Of a stretch of DNA of 64,000 nt, positions 1-8,490 are shown in pieces. Positions within the stretch are counted from its first letter, which is position 1. Each line of letters opens with the position of its first letter. Below the pieces are notes generated by a model. It was not told the DNA's origin and made no database searches. It worked only from the letters and a program-made list of their open reading frames with translations. The DNA is taken from contig NZ_CP085840.1 of NCBI RefSeq assembly GCF_020715685.1, positions 434,001 through 498,000 of the forward strand. The letters are read 5' to 3'. A program made the position numbers and the translations under genes. Source of the stretch: Dermatobacter hominis (lineage in GTDB: Bacteria > Actinomycetota > Acidimicrobiia > Acidimicrobiales > Microtrichaceae).

Positions 1-327
1 GTCCCCGACGTGGGGGAGGTGGGCCAGCTCGTGGTCACCCGCGGGCCGACCGCCGGCGCCCGCTACGCGCTGGCCGACGCCGTGACATCGATCGGCCGCC
101 ACCCCGACAGCGGCATCTTCCTCGACGACGTCACCGTGTCGCGCCGCCACGCCGAGGTGCGGCGCGGCGCCGACGGCAAGTACCTGCTCGCCGACGTGGG
201 TTCGCTCAACGGCACCTACCTCGACGGCGAGCGGATCGAGGAGGCGGCGCTCAGGGAGGGAGCACAGGTCCAGGTCGGCAAGTACCGTCTCGTTTTCGTG
301 ATCGGGACCCTGGGTGGGGGAGCGTGA
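1..327 (+). CDS. garA: FHA-domain protein, GarA-like (5' end outside window)
   Basis: The reading frame is open to the left edge, so only the C-terminal FHA domain is present. It shows the FHA signature: SIGRHP, then SRRHAEV, then SLNGTYLDG, the residues that bind phosphothreonine. In mycobacteria GarA (Rv1827) is a PknB/PknG substrate that inhibits alpha-ketoglutarate dehydrogenase and glutamate dehydrogenase. The next genes match the mycobacterial order garA, ftsR (Rv1828), nuclease (Rv1829), MerR (Rv1830), gcvB, which supports orthology. The N-terminal phosphorylation motif (TxxTT) cannot be checked. The stop overlaps the next start (TGATG), implying translational coupling. By synteny gcvH may lie just left of the window. 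Confidence 0.85.
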   Translation, partial: VPDVGEVGQLVVTRGPTAGARYALADAVTSIGRHPDSGIFLDDVTVSRRHAEVRRGADGKYLLADVGSLNGTYLDGERIEEAALREGAQVQVGKYRLVFVIGTLGGGA

Positions 328-1532
328 TGGGAGAGGACCCCTTGCTGCAGACCACGAGCGGAGCCACCGCTGCGACCGGCGTGTCGGTCGCAGCCGAACA
401 CCTGCCGATCGGTGAGGTCCTGGCGCTCCTCCAGGAGGAGTTCCCCGACGTCACGATCTCCAAGATCCGGTTCCTCGAGAGCCAGGGGCTGATCCAGCCG
501 GAGCGGACCGCGTCCGGCTACCGGCGCTTCTCCGCGTCCGACATCGAGCGGCTGCAGTGGATCCTGCGCCAGCAGCGGGACCACTTCCTGCCGCTGAAGG
601 TCATCCGCAAGATGCTCGACGAGGGCGTCGACCGCTACGACCCGGGCGGCGGGGCCCAGCCCACGCTGTTCTCCGCCTCGGTCGAGGCGCAGGCCGACGC
701 CGAGGAGGGCCCCGACGACGACGCCGAGGACGCAGCGGACGCCGACGCGCCGGCCCCGGATCCGGCTGCCCGCCGCCGTTCGCCCGCCCACCCGGCCGTG
801 GCCTCCGCGCCCCCGCGCCGCGAGGCGCCCCGCCCGGCCGAGCGGACGCCGGTCCGGAGCGGCGGAACCGCGCCGCCGCCCGCCGCCGCCCGCCCGCAGC
901 CGTCGCCCCCGCCCTCGCCGTCGCGGCGCCCGGTCGAGACCGAGCCGCCTGCGGCGACCCAGGAGACCCCGCCCGCCGACGCCCCGCCCGCCGAGGAGCC
1001 GGCGGCCGCACGGCCACCGCTCGAGACCCCGGCCGACGTCGTGGCCGCCCTGCAGGAGGACCCGCGCCCGCAGCGCCGGCCCGATCCTCGCCCGTCCCGC
1101 GCCGCCGACCGGCCCGTCCGCCGGCGGGAGCCCGCCGAGTCGGTCTCCGCCGAGACCCAGCTCACCGGCGAGGAGCTCTGCACCACCGCGGGCATCGAAC
1201 CGGCGCTCCTCGTCGAGCTCGAGCGCTTCGGGCTCGTGCAGGCGGTCGCCCGGGTGGGGGAGCGGGTGTACGGCCCGTCGGCGCTCGAGGTCGCCCGACT
1301 CGCCGCCCGCTACGCCGAGCACGGCGTCGAGCCGCGGCACCTGCGCATGTACCTGGTCGCCGCCGAGCGCGAGGCCGGGATGGTCGAGCAGCTGGCGGTC
1401 CCGCTGCTGAAGCAGCGCAACCCGAAGGCCCGCGAGCACGCCTCCGAGCTGGCCTCCGAGCTCGCCGAGCTGGGCGCGGACCTCCACCGCTCGCTGCTGC
1501 GCCGCGAGCTCGGACACGACCTCCTCGGGTAG
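327..1532 (+). CDS. ftsR: MerR-family regulator, FtsR-like, with long disordered linker
   Basis: An N-terminal MerR winged helix (residues about 28-95, with ISKIRFLESQGLI and SGYRRFSASDIERL) is followed by about 170 residues rich in Pro, Ala, Arg and Glu, then a conserved C-terminal domain (about 275-400). Rv1828/FtsR homologues are near 250 residues and control ftsZ and cell division in corynebacteria. The extra length here is the linker. ATG 327 overlaps the FHA stop as TGATG and has a GGGGGAG ribosome site. GTG 324 in the same frame is an alternative start. It is probably co-transcribed with garA. DNA-binding function is confident; the FtsR assignment rests on position and domain pattern. 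Confidence 0.85.
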   Translation: MGEDPLLQTTSGATAATGVSVAAEHLPIGEVLALLQEEFPDVTISKIRFLESQGLIQPERTASGYRRFSASDIERLQWILRQQRDHFLPLKVIRKMLDEGVDRYDPGGGAQPTLFSASVEAQADAEEGPDDDAEDAADADAPAPDPAARRRSPAHPAVASAPPRREAPRPAERTPVRSGGTAPPPAAARPQPSPPPSPSRRPVETEPPAATQETPPADAPPAEEPAAARPPLETPADVVAALQEDPRPQRRPDPRPSRAADRPVRRREPAESVSAETQLTGEELCTTAGIEPALLVELERFGLVQAVARVGERVYGPSALEVARLAARYAEHGVEPRHLRMYLVAAEREAGMVEQLAVPLLKQRNPKAREHASELASELAELGADLHRSLLRRELGHDLLG

Positions 1533-1601
1533 CCGAGCGGGGGTCCCGACGCTCACCGAGGGCCACCGGTCGGTCCGAATGCGCTGGCGTAAGCTGCCGC
1601 C

Positions 1602-2090
1602 GTGATCGAACTCGAGCTGGTCGCGGTCCGGGTGGAGCTGCCGAGCAACACACCGGTGGTGGTGCTCAAGGAGCTCGCCGGTCGGCAGCGCCAGCTGTCG
1701 ATCTTCATCGGCAACCCCGAGGCCACCGCGATCGCGTTCGCGCTCGAGGGGGTCGACACGCCCCGGCCGCTCACCCACGACCTGTTCTGCGACGTCCTCG
1801 ACGAGCTGAGCGTCACGCTCGAGCGCGTGGTGATCACCGAGCTGCGCGACACGACGTACTTCGCGGACCTGCACCTCAAGGCGTCCGCCGGCGTCGTGCA
1901 CGTGTCGAGCCGCCCGTCCGACGCCATCGCGCTGGCGGTGCGGACGGGGTGCCCGATCTTCGCCGAGGAGGACGTCCTCGACGAGGCGGGCTTCGTCGAG
2001 GAGGTCGACGAGGACGTCGACGCCGAAGAGGTGGTGGAGGAGTTCCGCCAGTTCATCGACAACGTCTCGCCCGACGACTTCGCCTCCTGA
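1602..2090 (+). CDS. Bifunctional nuclease family protein (DUF151)
   Basis: A 162-residue protein made almost entirely of the BFN/DUF151 domain: an N-terminal beta-strand region, LSIFIGNPEATAIAFALEG near residues 30-50, and the family block SSRPSDAIALAVR near 105-118. The C-terminal tail is acidic. It corresponds to Rv1829 in position and size. Family members were described as DNase/RNase proteins in plants, and the actinobacterial role is unclear. A TAAGCT -10 box (1590-1595) ends six bases before the GTG start with no Shine-Dalgarno, so the mRNA is probably leaderless and this gene has its own promoter despite the same-strand neighbours. Confidence 0.88.
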   Translation: MIELELVAVRVELPSNTPVVVLKELAGRQRQLSIFIGNPEATAIAFALEGVDTPRPLTHDLFCDVLDELSVTLERVVITELRDTTYFADLHLKASAGVVHVSSRPSDAIALAVRTGCPIFAEEDVLDEAGFVEEVDEDVDAEEVVEEFRQFIDNVSPDDFAS

Positions 2091-2168
2091 GGGGCCTCCG
2101 GCCGCCCTCGGTGGAGGTGGGAGTGCGGTCCACCCACGCCGCGCCTCGGGGGCGGTATGGTGAACTAC

Positions 2169-2660
2169 ATGACTGTCATGCCCGGCGAGCCGTCCGATGA
2201 GGCCTCCTACAGCGGTCGCAGCGCCGCCGAGATCGTCGGGATCAGCTACCGCCAGCTCGACTACTGGGCGCGCACGGACCTCGTCCGCCCGTCGGTCACC
2301 GACGCCGCCGGGAGCGGGAGCCGCCGGCGCTACTCGTACGCCGACCTCCTGGAGCTGAAGGTCATCAAGTCGCTCCTCGACGCGGGCATCAAGCTCGAGT
2401 CGGTCCGCCGGGTCTTCGCCTACGTGCGCGAGCACCTCGGCGAGGACGTGAGCTCCGCCAACATCGTCATCAGCGGCGACCGCACGGTGCTCGTGAAGAC
2501 CGGCGAGGAGCTCATCGACGTGCTCCGCCAGGGGCAGGGCGTGCTCAACGTGCTGGCCCTGTCCGGCGTGAAGGACGAGGTCGACGCCCGCATCGTCGAG
2601 CTCTTCCCGACGGCGACCCCGGCCGACCGGGCGCACCACCCCAGCGCCGGCGCCGTCTGA
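2169..2660 (+). CDS. MerR-family transcriptional regulator (Rv1830-like)
   Basis: A 163-residue protein with a MerR helix-turn-helix (AAEIVGISYRQLDYWARTDLV, then SRRRYSYADLLELKVIKSLL) and a short helical C-terminus ending in a conserved segment around TVLVKTGEELIDVLRQGQG. It corresponds in position to Rv1830, a regulator of resuscitation and division timing in mycobacteria. The frame also offers ATG 2157, but a TATGGT -10 box (2156-2161) lies exactly 7 bases before ATG 2169. A leaderless start at 2169 is therefore more likely. gcvT starts 8 bases after the stop, so the two are probably co-transcribed. Confidence 0.88.
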   Translation: MTVMPGEPSDEASYSGRSAAEIVGISYRQLDYWARTDLVRPSVTDAAGSGSRRRYSYADLLELKVIKSLLDAGIKLESVRRVFAYVREHLGEDVSSANIVISGDRTVLVKTGEELIDVLRQGQGVLNVLALSGVKDEVDARIVELFPTATPADRAHHPSAGAV

Positions 2661-2668
2661 GCCCAGCC

Positions 2669-3745
2669 GTGCGCCACTCGCCGCTCGACGGCGTCCACCG
2701 CGCGCTCGGCGCCAAGATGGTGCCGTTCGGCGGGTGGGAGATGCCGATCGCGTACCCGCTCGGGACCCTCGAGGAGCACCGCGCCTGCCGGCAGGACGCG
2801 GTCGTGTTCGACGTCAGCCACCTCGGGACCGTGCGGGTCGAGGGCCCGTCGGCCTTCGACGCGCTGCAGCGCGAGCTGACGAACGACCTGGGCAAGGTCG
2901 CGCCCGGCCGCGCGCAGTACACGCACCTGCTCGACCCCGACGACGCGTCGGTCCTCGACGACATCATCGTGTGGTGGCTGCCCGACGCCGCCGACGGCAC
3001 CGCCCGCTTCGACGTCATGCCGAACGCCTCGAACACCGACGGCGTGGTCGGCGCCTTCACCGCCGACGGCGTCGAGGTCCGCGACACGACCGCCGAGCGG
3101 GCCGTCCTCGCCGTCCAGGGCCCGCAGGCCCGGGAGCGCGTCGCGACGTTCGCGCCCGAGGCTGCGGCCGTGGGCCGGTTCCGGGTGATCGAGGTGGACG
3201 TCCTCGGGCACCCGTGCCGCGTCGCGGGCACCGGCTACACCGGTGAGGACGGGCTCGAGCTCGCCGTGCCGGTCGAGGCCGCCGAGCCGATCTGGCAGGA
3301 GCTCACCGACGCCGGCGTGGTGCCGGCCGGACTCGGGGCCCGCGACACGCTCCGCCTCGAAGCGGCGCTGCCGTTGCACGGCCACGAGCTGGGCCCGGGG
3401 ATCACCCCGCTCAACGCCGGGCTCGGGTGGGTGGTCTCGTGGGACAAGGGCGACTTCCGCGGCCGTGCTGCGCTCGAGGCGCAGCGTGAGGCCGGCGTGA
3501 CGCCGGTCCTCCGGGGGCTGCGCACCGAGGGGCGCCGTCCGCCACGCGCCGAGCAGGACGTGCGGCGCGACGGGGCGGTCGTCGGACGCATCAGCTCGGG
3601 CAACTTCTCGCCGACGCTCGGCTGCGGCATCGCGCTCGCCTTCGTCGACCCGTCGGTCGCCGTCGGCGACGAGCTGGCGATCGACGTGCGGGGCCAGGAC
3701 CTGCCGGCCACCTGCGTCGACACGCCCTTCGTCCCCAAGCACTGA
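2669..3745 (+). CDS. gcvT: Aminomethyltransferase, glycine cleavage T-protein
   Basis: A 358-residue T-protein, normal family length. It starts with the typical PLDGVHRALGAKMVPFGGWEMP region and contains the folate-binding segment, GYTGEDGLELAVP near residue 190, GARDTLRLEAALPLHG near 225-240, and the C-terminal beta-barrel with GRISSGNFSPTLG. T-protein moves the methylene group from aminomethyl-lipoyl H-protein to tetrahydrofolate and releases ammonia. It sits 8 bases after the MerR gene and converges with gcvP. gcvH and the lipoamide dehydrogenase L-protein are not in this window. Unlike gcvP, it is not behind the riboswitch. Confidence 0.95.
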   Translation: MRHSPLDGVHRALGAKMVPFGGWEMPIAYPLGTLEEHRACRQDAVVFDVSHLGTVRVEGPSAFDALQRELTNDLGKVAPGRAQYTHLLDPDDASVLDDIIVWWLPDAADGTARFDVMPNASNTDGVVGAFTADGVEVRDTTAERAVLAVQGPQARERVATFAPEAAAVGRFRVIEVDVLGHPCRVAGTGYTGEDGLELAVPVEAAEPIWQELTDAGVVPAGLGARDTLRLEAALPLHGHELGPGITPLNAGLGWVVSWDKGDFRGRAALEAQREAGVTPVLRGLRTEGRRPPRAEQDVRRDGAVVGRISSGNFSPTLGCGIALAFVDPSVAVGDELAIDVRGQDLPATCVDTPFVPKH

Positions 3746-3766
3746 GGACCCCCGGTCGCGCCCCGG

Positions 3767-3818
3767 CGTTCTGTTCCCAGATCCTGGGGTGTTCGCCCCG
3801 GTCTCCGGGAACAGAACG
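3767..3818. terminator. 12-bp inverted repeat between convergent gcvT and gcvP
   Basis: Perfect arms CGTTCTGTTCCC (3767-3778) and GGGAACAGAACG (3807-3818) enclose a 28-base loop that can itself pair (GGGG...CCCC around TGTTCG). It lies between two convergent stops with no U-tract on either side. It is best read as a bidirectional terminator or insulator. The same 12/28/12 geometry recurs at 9324-9375. Confidence 0.55.
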
Positions 3819-3830
3819 GGCCGAGGGGCG

Positions 3831-6758
3831 CTACTCGGCGAGGTCCTCGACGGGCGGGCAGCTGCAGACCAGGTTGCGGTCGCCGTAGCCGCCGTCGATG
3901 CGCCCGACGGGCGGCCAGTACTTCCACTCGACGCCGTCGTGGCCCGGGCGGCCGCCGGGCCAGCCGGCGAGCGACCGCGGGTACGGGTGGTCCCAGTCGT
4001 CGCCGCCGACGACCGGCGCCGTGTGCGGGGCGTTGACGAGCGGGTTGTCGTCGGCCGGCCACTCGCCGGCGCCGACGCGGTCGATCTCGCCCTTGATCTC
4101 GATCATGGCGTCGCAGAAGCGGTCGAGCTCGGCCAGGCTCTCTGACTCGGTGGGCTCGACCATCAGCGTGCCGGGCACCGGGAACGACATCGTGGGGGCG
4201 TGGAAGCCGTGGTCGATGAGCCGCTTGGCCACGTCCTCGTTGGTGATGCCCGTCGCCTTCTCGATGGGGCGCAGGTCGAGGATGCACTCGTGGGCGACGA
4301 GCCCGTGGGACCCCGTGTAGAGCACCGGGTAGTGCGGCGAGAGGCGGGCGGCCACGTAGTTGGCCGACAGGATCGCCAGCTCGGTCGCCCGCTGGAGGCG
4401 GTCGCCCATCATCGTCACGTACATCCACGGGATCGGCAGGATGACCGCCGAGCCGAACGGCGCCGCCGACACCGCGCCCACGCCGCCGTTCGGCCCCGGC
4501 GCGCCGCTGTCGGGGTGCGTCGGGAACAGCCGGTGGCCCGGCAGGTACGGCGCCAGGTGCGAGCGCACGGCGACCGGTCCGACACCGGGACCGCCGCCGC
4601 CGTGCGGGATGCAGAACGTCTTGTGGAGGTTGAGGTGGCTGACGTCGGCGCCGAAGTCGCCCGGTCGGGCCAGGCCGACCAGGGCGTTCAGGTTGGCGCC
4701 GTCGACGTACACCTGGCCGCCGGCGTCGTGGACGATCCGGCACAGCTCGACGATGCCCTCCTCGAACACGCCGTGCGTCGACGGGTACGTCACCATGACG
4801 GCGGCCACGCGGTCGCCGTGCTCGTCGACCTTGGCCCGCAGATCGTCCATGTCGACGTTGCCGTGGTCGTCGGTGCCGACCACGACGACGCGCATGCCGG
4901 CCATGACGGCCGACGCCGCGTTCGTGCCGTGCGCGGAGTCGGGGATGAGGCAGACCTCGCGGGACGTGTCGCCCCGGTCGCGGTGGTAGGCGCGGATGGC
5001 GAGCAGCCCGGCGAGCTCGCCCTGGCTGCCCGCGTTGGGCTGGAAGCTGACCGCGTCGTACCCGGTGATCTCGACGAGCGCCGCCTCGAGCTCGTCGACG
5101 AGCTGGCGGTACCCGGCCGCCTGGTCGGCCGGCGCGAACGGGTGCAGGTGGGCGAACTCGGGCCACGTGATCGGGATCATCTCCGCGGCGGCGTTGAGCT
5201 TCATCGTGCACGACCCGAGCGGGATCATCGTGCGGTCGAGCGCCAGGTCCATGTCGGCGAGGCGGCGCAGGTACCGCATCATCTCGGTCTCGGAGTGGTA
5301 CCGGTGGAACGTCGGGTGCGTGAGGACGTCGCCGGTCCGGCGCAGGGCGGCCGGGAGCCCCGACGGCGCACCGAGGTCGAGCTCGTCGACGGTCGCGGCG
5401 ATGCCGAACGCGGCCAGCAGCCGCACGACGACCTCGGGGGTGGTGGTCTCGTCGAGCGAGAAGCCGACCTCGTCGGCCGACACACGTCGCAGGTTCAGGC
5501 CCTCGGCGAGCGCGGCGGCAACGATGCGGTCGGCGTCGCCCGGCACCCGCAGCGTGACCGTGTCGAAGAAGGTGTCGGCCGTCGTCCGGAAGCCGTTGGC
5601 GACGAGGGCGCCCCGGGCCGCAGCGGTCAGGCGCTGCACCCGATCGGCGATCGCCCGCAGGCCGTCGGGGCCGTGGTACGTGGCGTACATGGCAGCCATC
5701 ACCGCCAGCAGCACCTGGGCGGTGCAGATGTTCGACGTCGCCTTCTCGCGCCGGATGTGCTGCTCGCGGGTCTGCAGCGCGAGTCGCAGCGCCCGGTCGC
5801 CCTGCGCGTCGACCGAGACGCCGACGAGGCGGCCGGGCAGCGACCGCTTGAGGTCATCGCTGACGGCCATGAACCCGGCGTGGGGGCCGCCGTAGCCCAT
5901 CGGCACCCCGAAGCGCTGGGCCGAGCCGACGACGACGTCGGCGCCCCACTCGCCGGGCGGGGTCAGCAGGGTCAGGGCGAGCAGGTCGGCGGTGGCGCAC
6001 ACGACGGCACCGGCCTCCTTCGCCGCCGCAGCCGTGGCTCGGTGGTCGGCGACGCCGCCGTGGGTCCCCGGGTAGGCGAGCAGCACGCCGAAGACCTCGT
6101 GCGCCCCCAGGTCGGTGTGCGGGTCGCCGGCGACGACCTTGATGCCGAGCGGCTCGGCCCGGGTCTCGACGACCTCGATCACCTGCGGGTGGCACTCGGC
6201 GTCGACGAAGAACGTCGCCCCGGCGACCTTCGACCTCCGGCGGGCGAGCGTCATAGCCTCGGCCGCAGCGGTCGCCTCGTCGAGGAGCGAGGCGTTGGCG
6301 AGGTCGAGCCCGGTCAGCTCGGCGACCATCGTCTGGAAGTTGAGCAGGGCCTCGAGCCGGCCCTGGGAGATCTCGGGCTGGTAGGGCGTGTAGGCCGTGT
6401 ACCAGGCGGGGTTCTCGAGCACGTTGCGGAGGATCACGTTGGGCGTGACGGTGCCGTAGTACCCGCCGCCGATCAGGCTCGTCACCACCGTGTTGCGGTC
6501 GGCCAGCGCACGGACGCGCGCCAGCGCGGCCGACTCGTCGGGCACGGGCGTGAGGGCGAGCGGCTCGCGCCGCCGGATCGACTCGGGGACCACGGCGTCG
6601 ACCATGGCGTCGAGCGACGGGTAGCCGACGACCTCGAGCATTCGCGCGACGGCGTCGTCGTCGGGTCCGAGGTGGCGGGGCGCGAAGTCGGTCACCGGGA
6701 GGTCGGCGACGAGCTGGTCGTCGGGGGAGGCGGGCGTGGGAGCCGGCTCGGTGGTCAC
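3831..6758 (-). CDS. gcvP: Glycine dehydrogenase (decarboxylating), P-protein
   Basis: A 975-residue fused-type P-protein with the N-terminal half ([11 protein letters not shown] start, MIGGGYY-type region) and the C-terminal half carrying the PLP-lysine motif [18 protein letters not shown] near residue 712. It decarboxylates glycine and loads the aminomethyl group onto lipoyl-GcvH, the first step of the glycine cleavage system. GTG 6758 is supported by GGAGGAA at 6762-6768. A tandem glycine riboswitch precedes it. It converges with gcvT across an inverted repeat. All expected regions are present and length is normal (about 950-980). Confidence 0.97.
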   Translation of the reverse strand: MTTEPAPTPASPDDQLVADLPVTDFAPRHLGPDDDAVARMLEVVGYPSLDAMVDAVVPESIRRREPLALTPVPDESAALARVRALADRNTVVTSLIGGGYYGTVTPNVILRNVLENPAWYTAYTPYQPEISQGRLEALLNFQTMVAELTGLDLANASLLDEATAAAEAMTLARRRSKVAGATFFVDAECHPQVIEVVETRAEPLGIKVVAGDPHTDLGAHEVFGVLLAYPGTHGGVADHRATAAAAKEAGAVVCATADLLALTLLTPPGEWGADVVVGSAQRFGVPMGYGGPHAGFMAVSDDLKRSLPGRLVGVSVDAQGDRALRLALQTREQHIRREKATSNICTAQVLLAVMAAMYATYHGPDGLRAIADRVQRLTAAARGALVANGFRTTADTFFDTVTLRVPGDADRIVAAALAEGLNLRRVSADEVGFSLDETTTPEVVVRLLAAFGIAATVDELDLGAPSGLPAALRRTGDVLTHPTFHRYHSETEMMRYLRRLADMDLALDRTMIPLGSCTMKLNAAAEMIPITWPEFAHLHPFAPADQAAGYRQLVDELEAALVEITGYDAVSFQPNAGSQGELAGLLAIRAYHRDRGDTSREVCLIPDSAHGTNAASAVMAGMRVVVVGTDDHGNVDMDDLRAKVDEHGDRVAAVMVTYPSTHGVFEEGIVELCRIVHDAGGQVYVDGANLNALVGLARPGDFGADVSHLNLHKTFCIPHGGGGPGVGPVAVRSHLAPYLPGHRLFPTHPDSGAPGPNGGVGAVSAAPFGSAVILPIPWMYVTMMGDRLQRATELAILSANYVAARLSPHYPVLYTGSHGLVAHECILDLRPIEKATGITNEDVAKRLIDHGFHAPTMSFPVPGTLMVEPTESESLAELDRFCDAMIEIKGEIDRVGAGEWPADDNPLVNAPHTAPVVGGDDWDHPYPRSLAGWPGGRPGHDGVEWKYWPPVGRIDGGYGDRNLVCSCPPVEDLAE

Positions 6759-6784
6759 GGGTTCCTCCGGGGTCGCGGACGGTG

Positions 6785-7005
6785 GGAGCGGTGTGCCCCC
6801 CGCTGTCGCGTGACCTGAGAGCTTCGCCCGGCGATCGCGGGTGGCGATCGTGAGCTTTCCCCGTCGGTGAGCCCGTCAACGTCGACGGGCTGCTTTCCAG
6901 CGGTGCCTGCACCACCCGGTACGTGGGCCTGAGAGATTCCGGGGGCGGTTGCTCCTTCGGCGCCCGCCGTCGGGCCTGGACCTGGCGGCGGAGCTCTCCC
7001 GGGTG
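6785..7005 (-). promoter_or_regulatory. Tandem glycine riboswitch upstream of gcvP
   Basis: Read on the minus strand, aptamer 1 has GGGAGAGCTCC, GCCGAAGGAGCAA (6949-6961), CTCTCAGGCCC (6925-6935) and GCTGGAAAGC (6892-6901). Aptamer 2 has CGGGGAAAGCTCACG (6849-6863) and the GCGAAGCTCTCAGGTC core (6812-6829). These are the conserved gcvT-type core motifs. A TAGCCT -10 box at 7031-7036 would start the leader near 7024. The second aptamer ends close to the gcvP ribosome site, so control may be at translation or termination. Confidence 0.9.
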
Positions 7006-7099
7006 GGGTGCGGCGTCGGTTGTCCGACCGAGGCTAGCCGCGACCTGGGGCCCGGCCCCGCTCGGCCGGCACGGTGCGCCGGGCTGCGGTTCCCGCCCC

Positions 7100-7162
7100 G
7101 CTCGGTGGGTGGATGTGCCGGCTCGGTCGGTGGAGGTGCGGGCTCAGTCGGTGGAGGCGCCG
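7100..7162. repeat. Three tandem 21-bp repeats at the 3' end of the LLM gene
   Basis: Units begin at 7100, 7121 and 7142, each of the form GCTCGGT-GGTGGA-GTGCCG with 2-4 differences. The stop codon of the minus-strand LLM gene (7144-7146) lies inside the third unit, where a CGA of the other copies reads TGA. Confidence 0.75.
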
Positions 7163-8358
7163 GCCGGCTCGGGCTCGGCGTCGCCGGGGCCGGCGGTGGC
7201 CTCGGCCTTCTCGTCGGCGTGCTGCTGGATGGCGGCACCGATGGCCTTCATCGCCGCGCCCAGCTGCTCCGGGCGGTTCGACATGACCCACTCCATCGAG
7301 GCGGTCGTCGAGCCGGCGTGGGCGTCGAAGTGCGGCAGCACGTGCTGTGCGAACAGCTCGTAGCTCCGCTTGGTCGCCTCGGGGTTGGCCCACTCGTGCG
7401 CCTGCAGGAGCAGGGTGCCGAAGCCGCCGTTCGACTCGTCGACGAGGTGCTGGACCAGCTCGATCGCGTCGTCGGGCGTGCCGATGACCGCCGCGCCCGA
7501 GTTCATGAGGGTGTCGACGATCGTCTCGATCGGGGCGTCGGGGAAGATCGGCAGCGCCGCCACCTCGCGGAAGTAGCGGGCGTACTCCGACAGGCCGTAC
7601 TGGACGTCGGCCACCGCCTGCTCGCGCGTCTCGGCGAGGTGCATCATCGTCACCAGCCGCCACTGGCGCCGGTCCGCCACGTGGCCGAACTGCTCGCTGC
7701 GCTCCTCCATGACGCTCCACGCCGCCCCGAGCATGTCGATGCCGGCGCGCTGCGTCGCGCCGATCGACAGCAGCGAGCAGCCGAAGCGTCCGGCGGCGCG
7801 GGGGCCCGACGGCGAGATCATGGCCGCCACCGCGACCTCGGGGTGCGGGTGCGTGTAGGGGCGGAGGTGGAGCCGGGCGTCGCGCAGCGTGAACCACTCC
7901 GACTCGTAGGTGACCGGCTCGTCGGAGCGGAGCAGCCGCAGGATGATCTCGAGGGCCTCCTCCATCCGGGCGCGCTGGTCGGCCGGGTCGATCCCGAGCA
8001 TGAAGGCGTCCGACGGGAGGGCCCCGGGTCCGACGCCGAGCTTCACGCGGCCCCTCGTCATGTGGTCGAGCTGCACGATGCGCTGCGCCGTCATCAGCGG
8101 GTTGTGGTACGGCAGCGACACGACGCCGGTGCCGAGGTCGATGTGCTTGGTGCGCTCGGCCGCGGCGGCGATGAACACCTCGGGCGAGGCGATGATCTCG
8201 AAGCCGCCGGAGTGGTGCTCGCCGATCCACGCCTCGTGGAACCCGATCCGGTCGAGGTGCTCGATCAGTTCGAGGTCGCGCTCGAGGGCGAGCGTCGGAT
8301 TCTGCCCGTTCGGGTGGAACGGGGCCATGAAGATGCCGCAGCGCAGGGGCCAGTCCAT
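7144..8358 (-). CDS. LLM-class flavin-dependent oxidoreductase
   Basis: A 404-residue luciferase-like TIM-barrel protein (MDWPLRCGIFMAPFHP start; FHEAWIGEHHSGG near residues 40-52; GRVKLGVGPGALPSDA near 105-120). It resembles limonene-hydroxylase/alkanal-type monooxygenases. Cofactor (FMN or F420) and substrate cannot be read from sequence. ATG 8358 lies 8 bases after a TATGGT -10 box, so the transcript is probably leaderless. A perfect palindrome abuts the -10 and suggests control by a TetR-type repressor. The C-terminal tail is Ala/Glu-rich and ends in a 21-bp repeat. Confidence 0.88.
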   Translation of the reverse strand: MDWPLRCGIFMAPFHPNGQNPTLALERDLELIEHLDRIGFHEAWIGEHHSGGFEIIASPEVFIAAAAERTKHIDLGTGVVSLPYHNPLMTAQRIVQLDHMTRGRVKLGVGPGALPSDAFMLGIDPADQRARMEEALEIILRLLRSDEPVTYESEWFTLRDARLHLRPYTHPHPEVAVAAMISPSGPRAAGRFGCSLLSIGATQRAGIDMLGAAWSVMEERSEQFGHVADRRQWRLVTMMHLAETREQAVADVQYGLSEYARYFREVAALPIFPDAPIETIVDTLMNSGAAVIGTPDDAIELVQHLVDESNGGFGTLLLQAHEWANPEATKRSYELFAQHVLPHFDAHAGSTTASMEWVMSNRPEQLGAAMKAIGAAIQQHADEKAEATAGPGDAEPEPAGASTD

Positions 8359-8366
8359 GGCGCACG

Positions 8367-8391
8367 ACCATACTTGACCGCTCGGTCAAGT
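8367..8391 (-). promoter_or_regulatory. Leaderless promoter with palindromic TetR-type operator
   Basis: The -10 TATGGT (minus strand, 8372-8367) is followed by 8 bases and the ATG of the LLM gene. The palindrome ACTTGACCG-CT-CGGTCAAGT (8372-8391) overlaps its upstream edge. A related site precedes the enoyl-CoA hydratase gene at 38934-38949, with the same 2-base centre and CGGTCAA arm. TetR-family repressors usually bind such sites; the regulator is not in the window. Confidence 0.65.
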
Positions 8392-8490
8392 GCGACCACC
8401 GTCACATCGGCCCGGAGCTGCAGGCGGGGTCCGGATTTCTCCGGTCGGGATCGCGACAAGGGATGTCGTTGTGCACCCCTATATCTCGGC

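Noticed and set aside
216-2639. Long minus-strand open frame opposite the FHA/MerR/nuclease genes
   Set aside because: Composition and low-complexity Arg/Gly/Leu content are typical of a GC-rich shadow frame; the plus strand has recognisable domains.
4200-6818. 872-codon plus-strand frame opposite gcvP
   Set aside because: It lies entirely across gcvP, has no domain signature, and is rich in Val/Arg/Gly/Asp as expected for an antisense frame at high GC.
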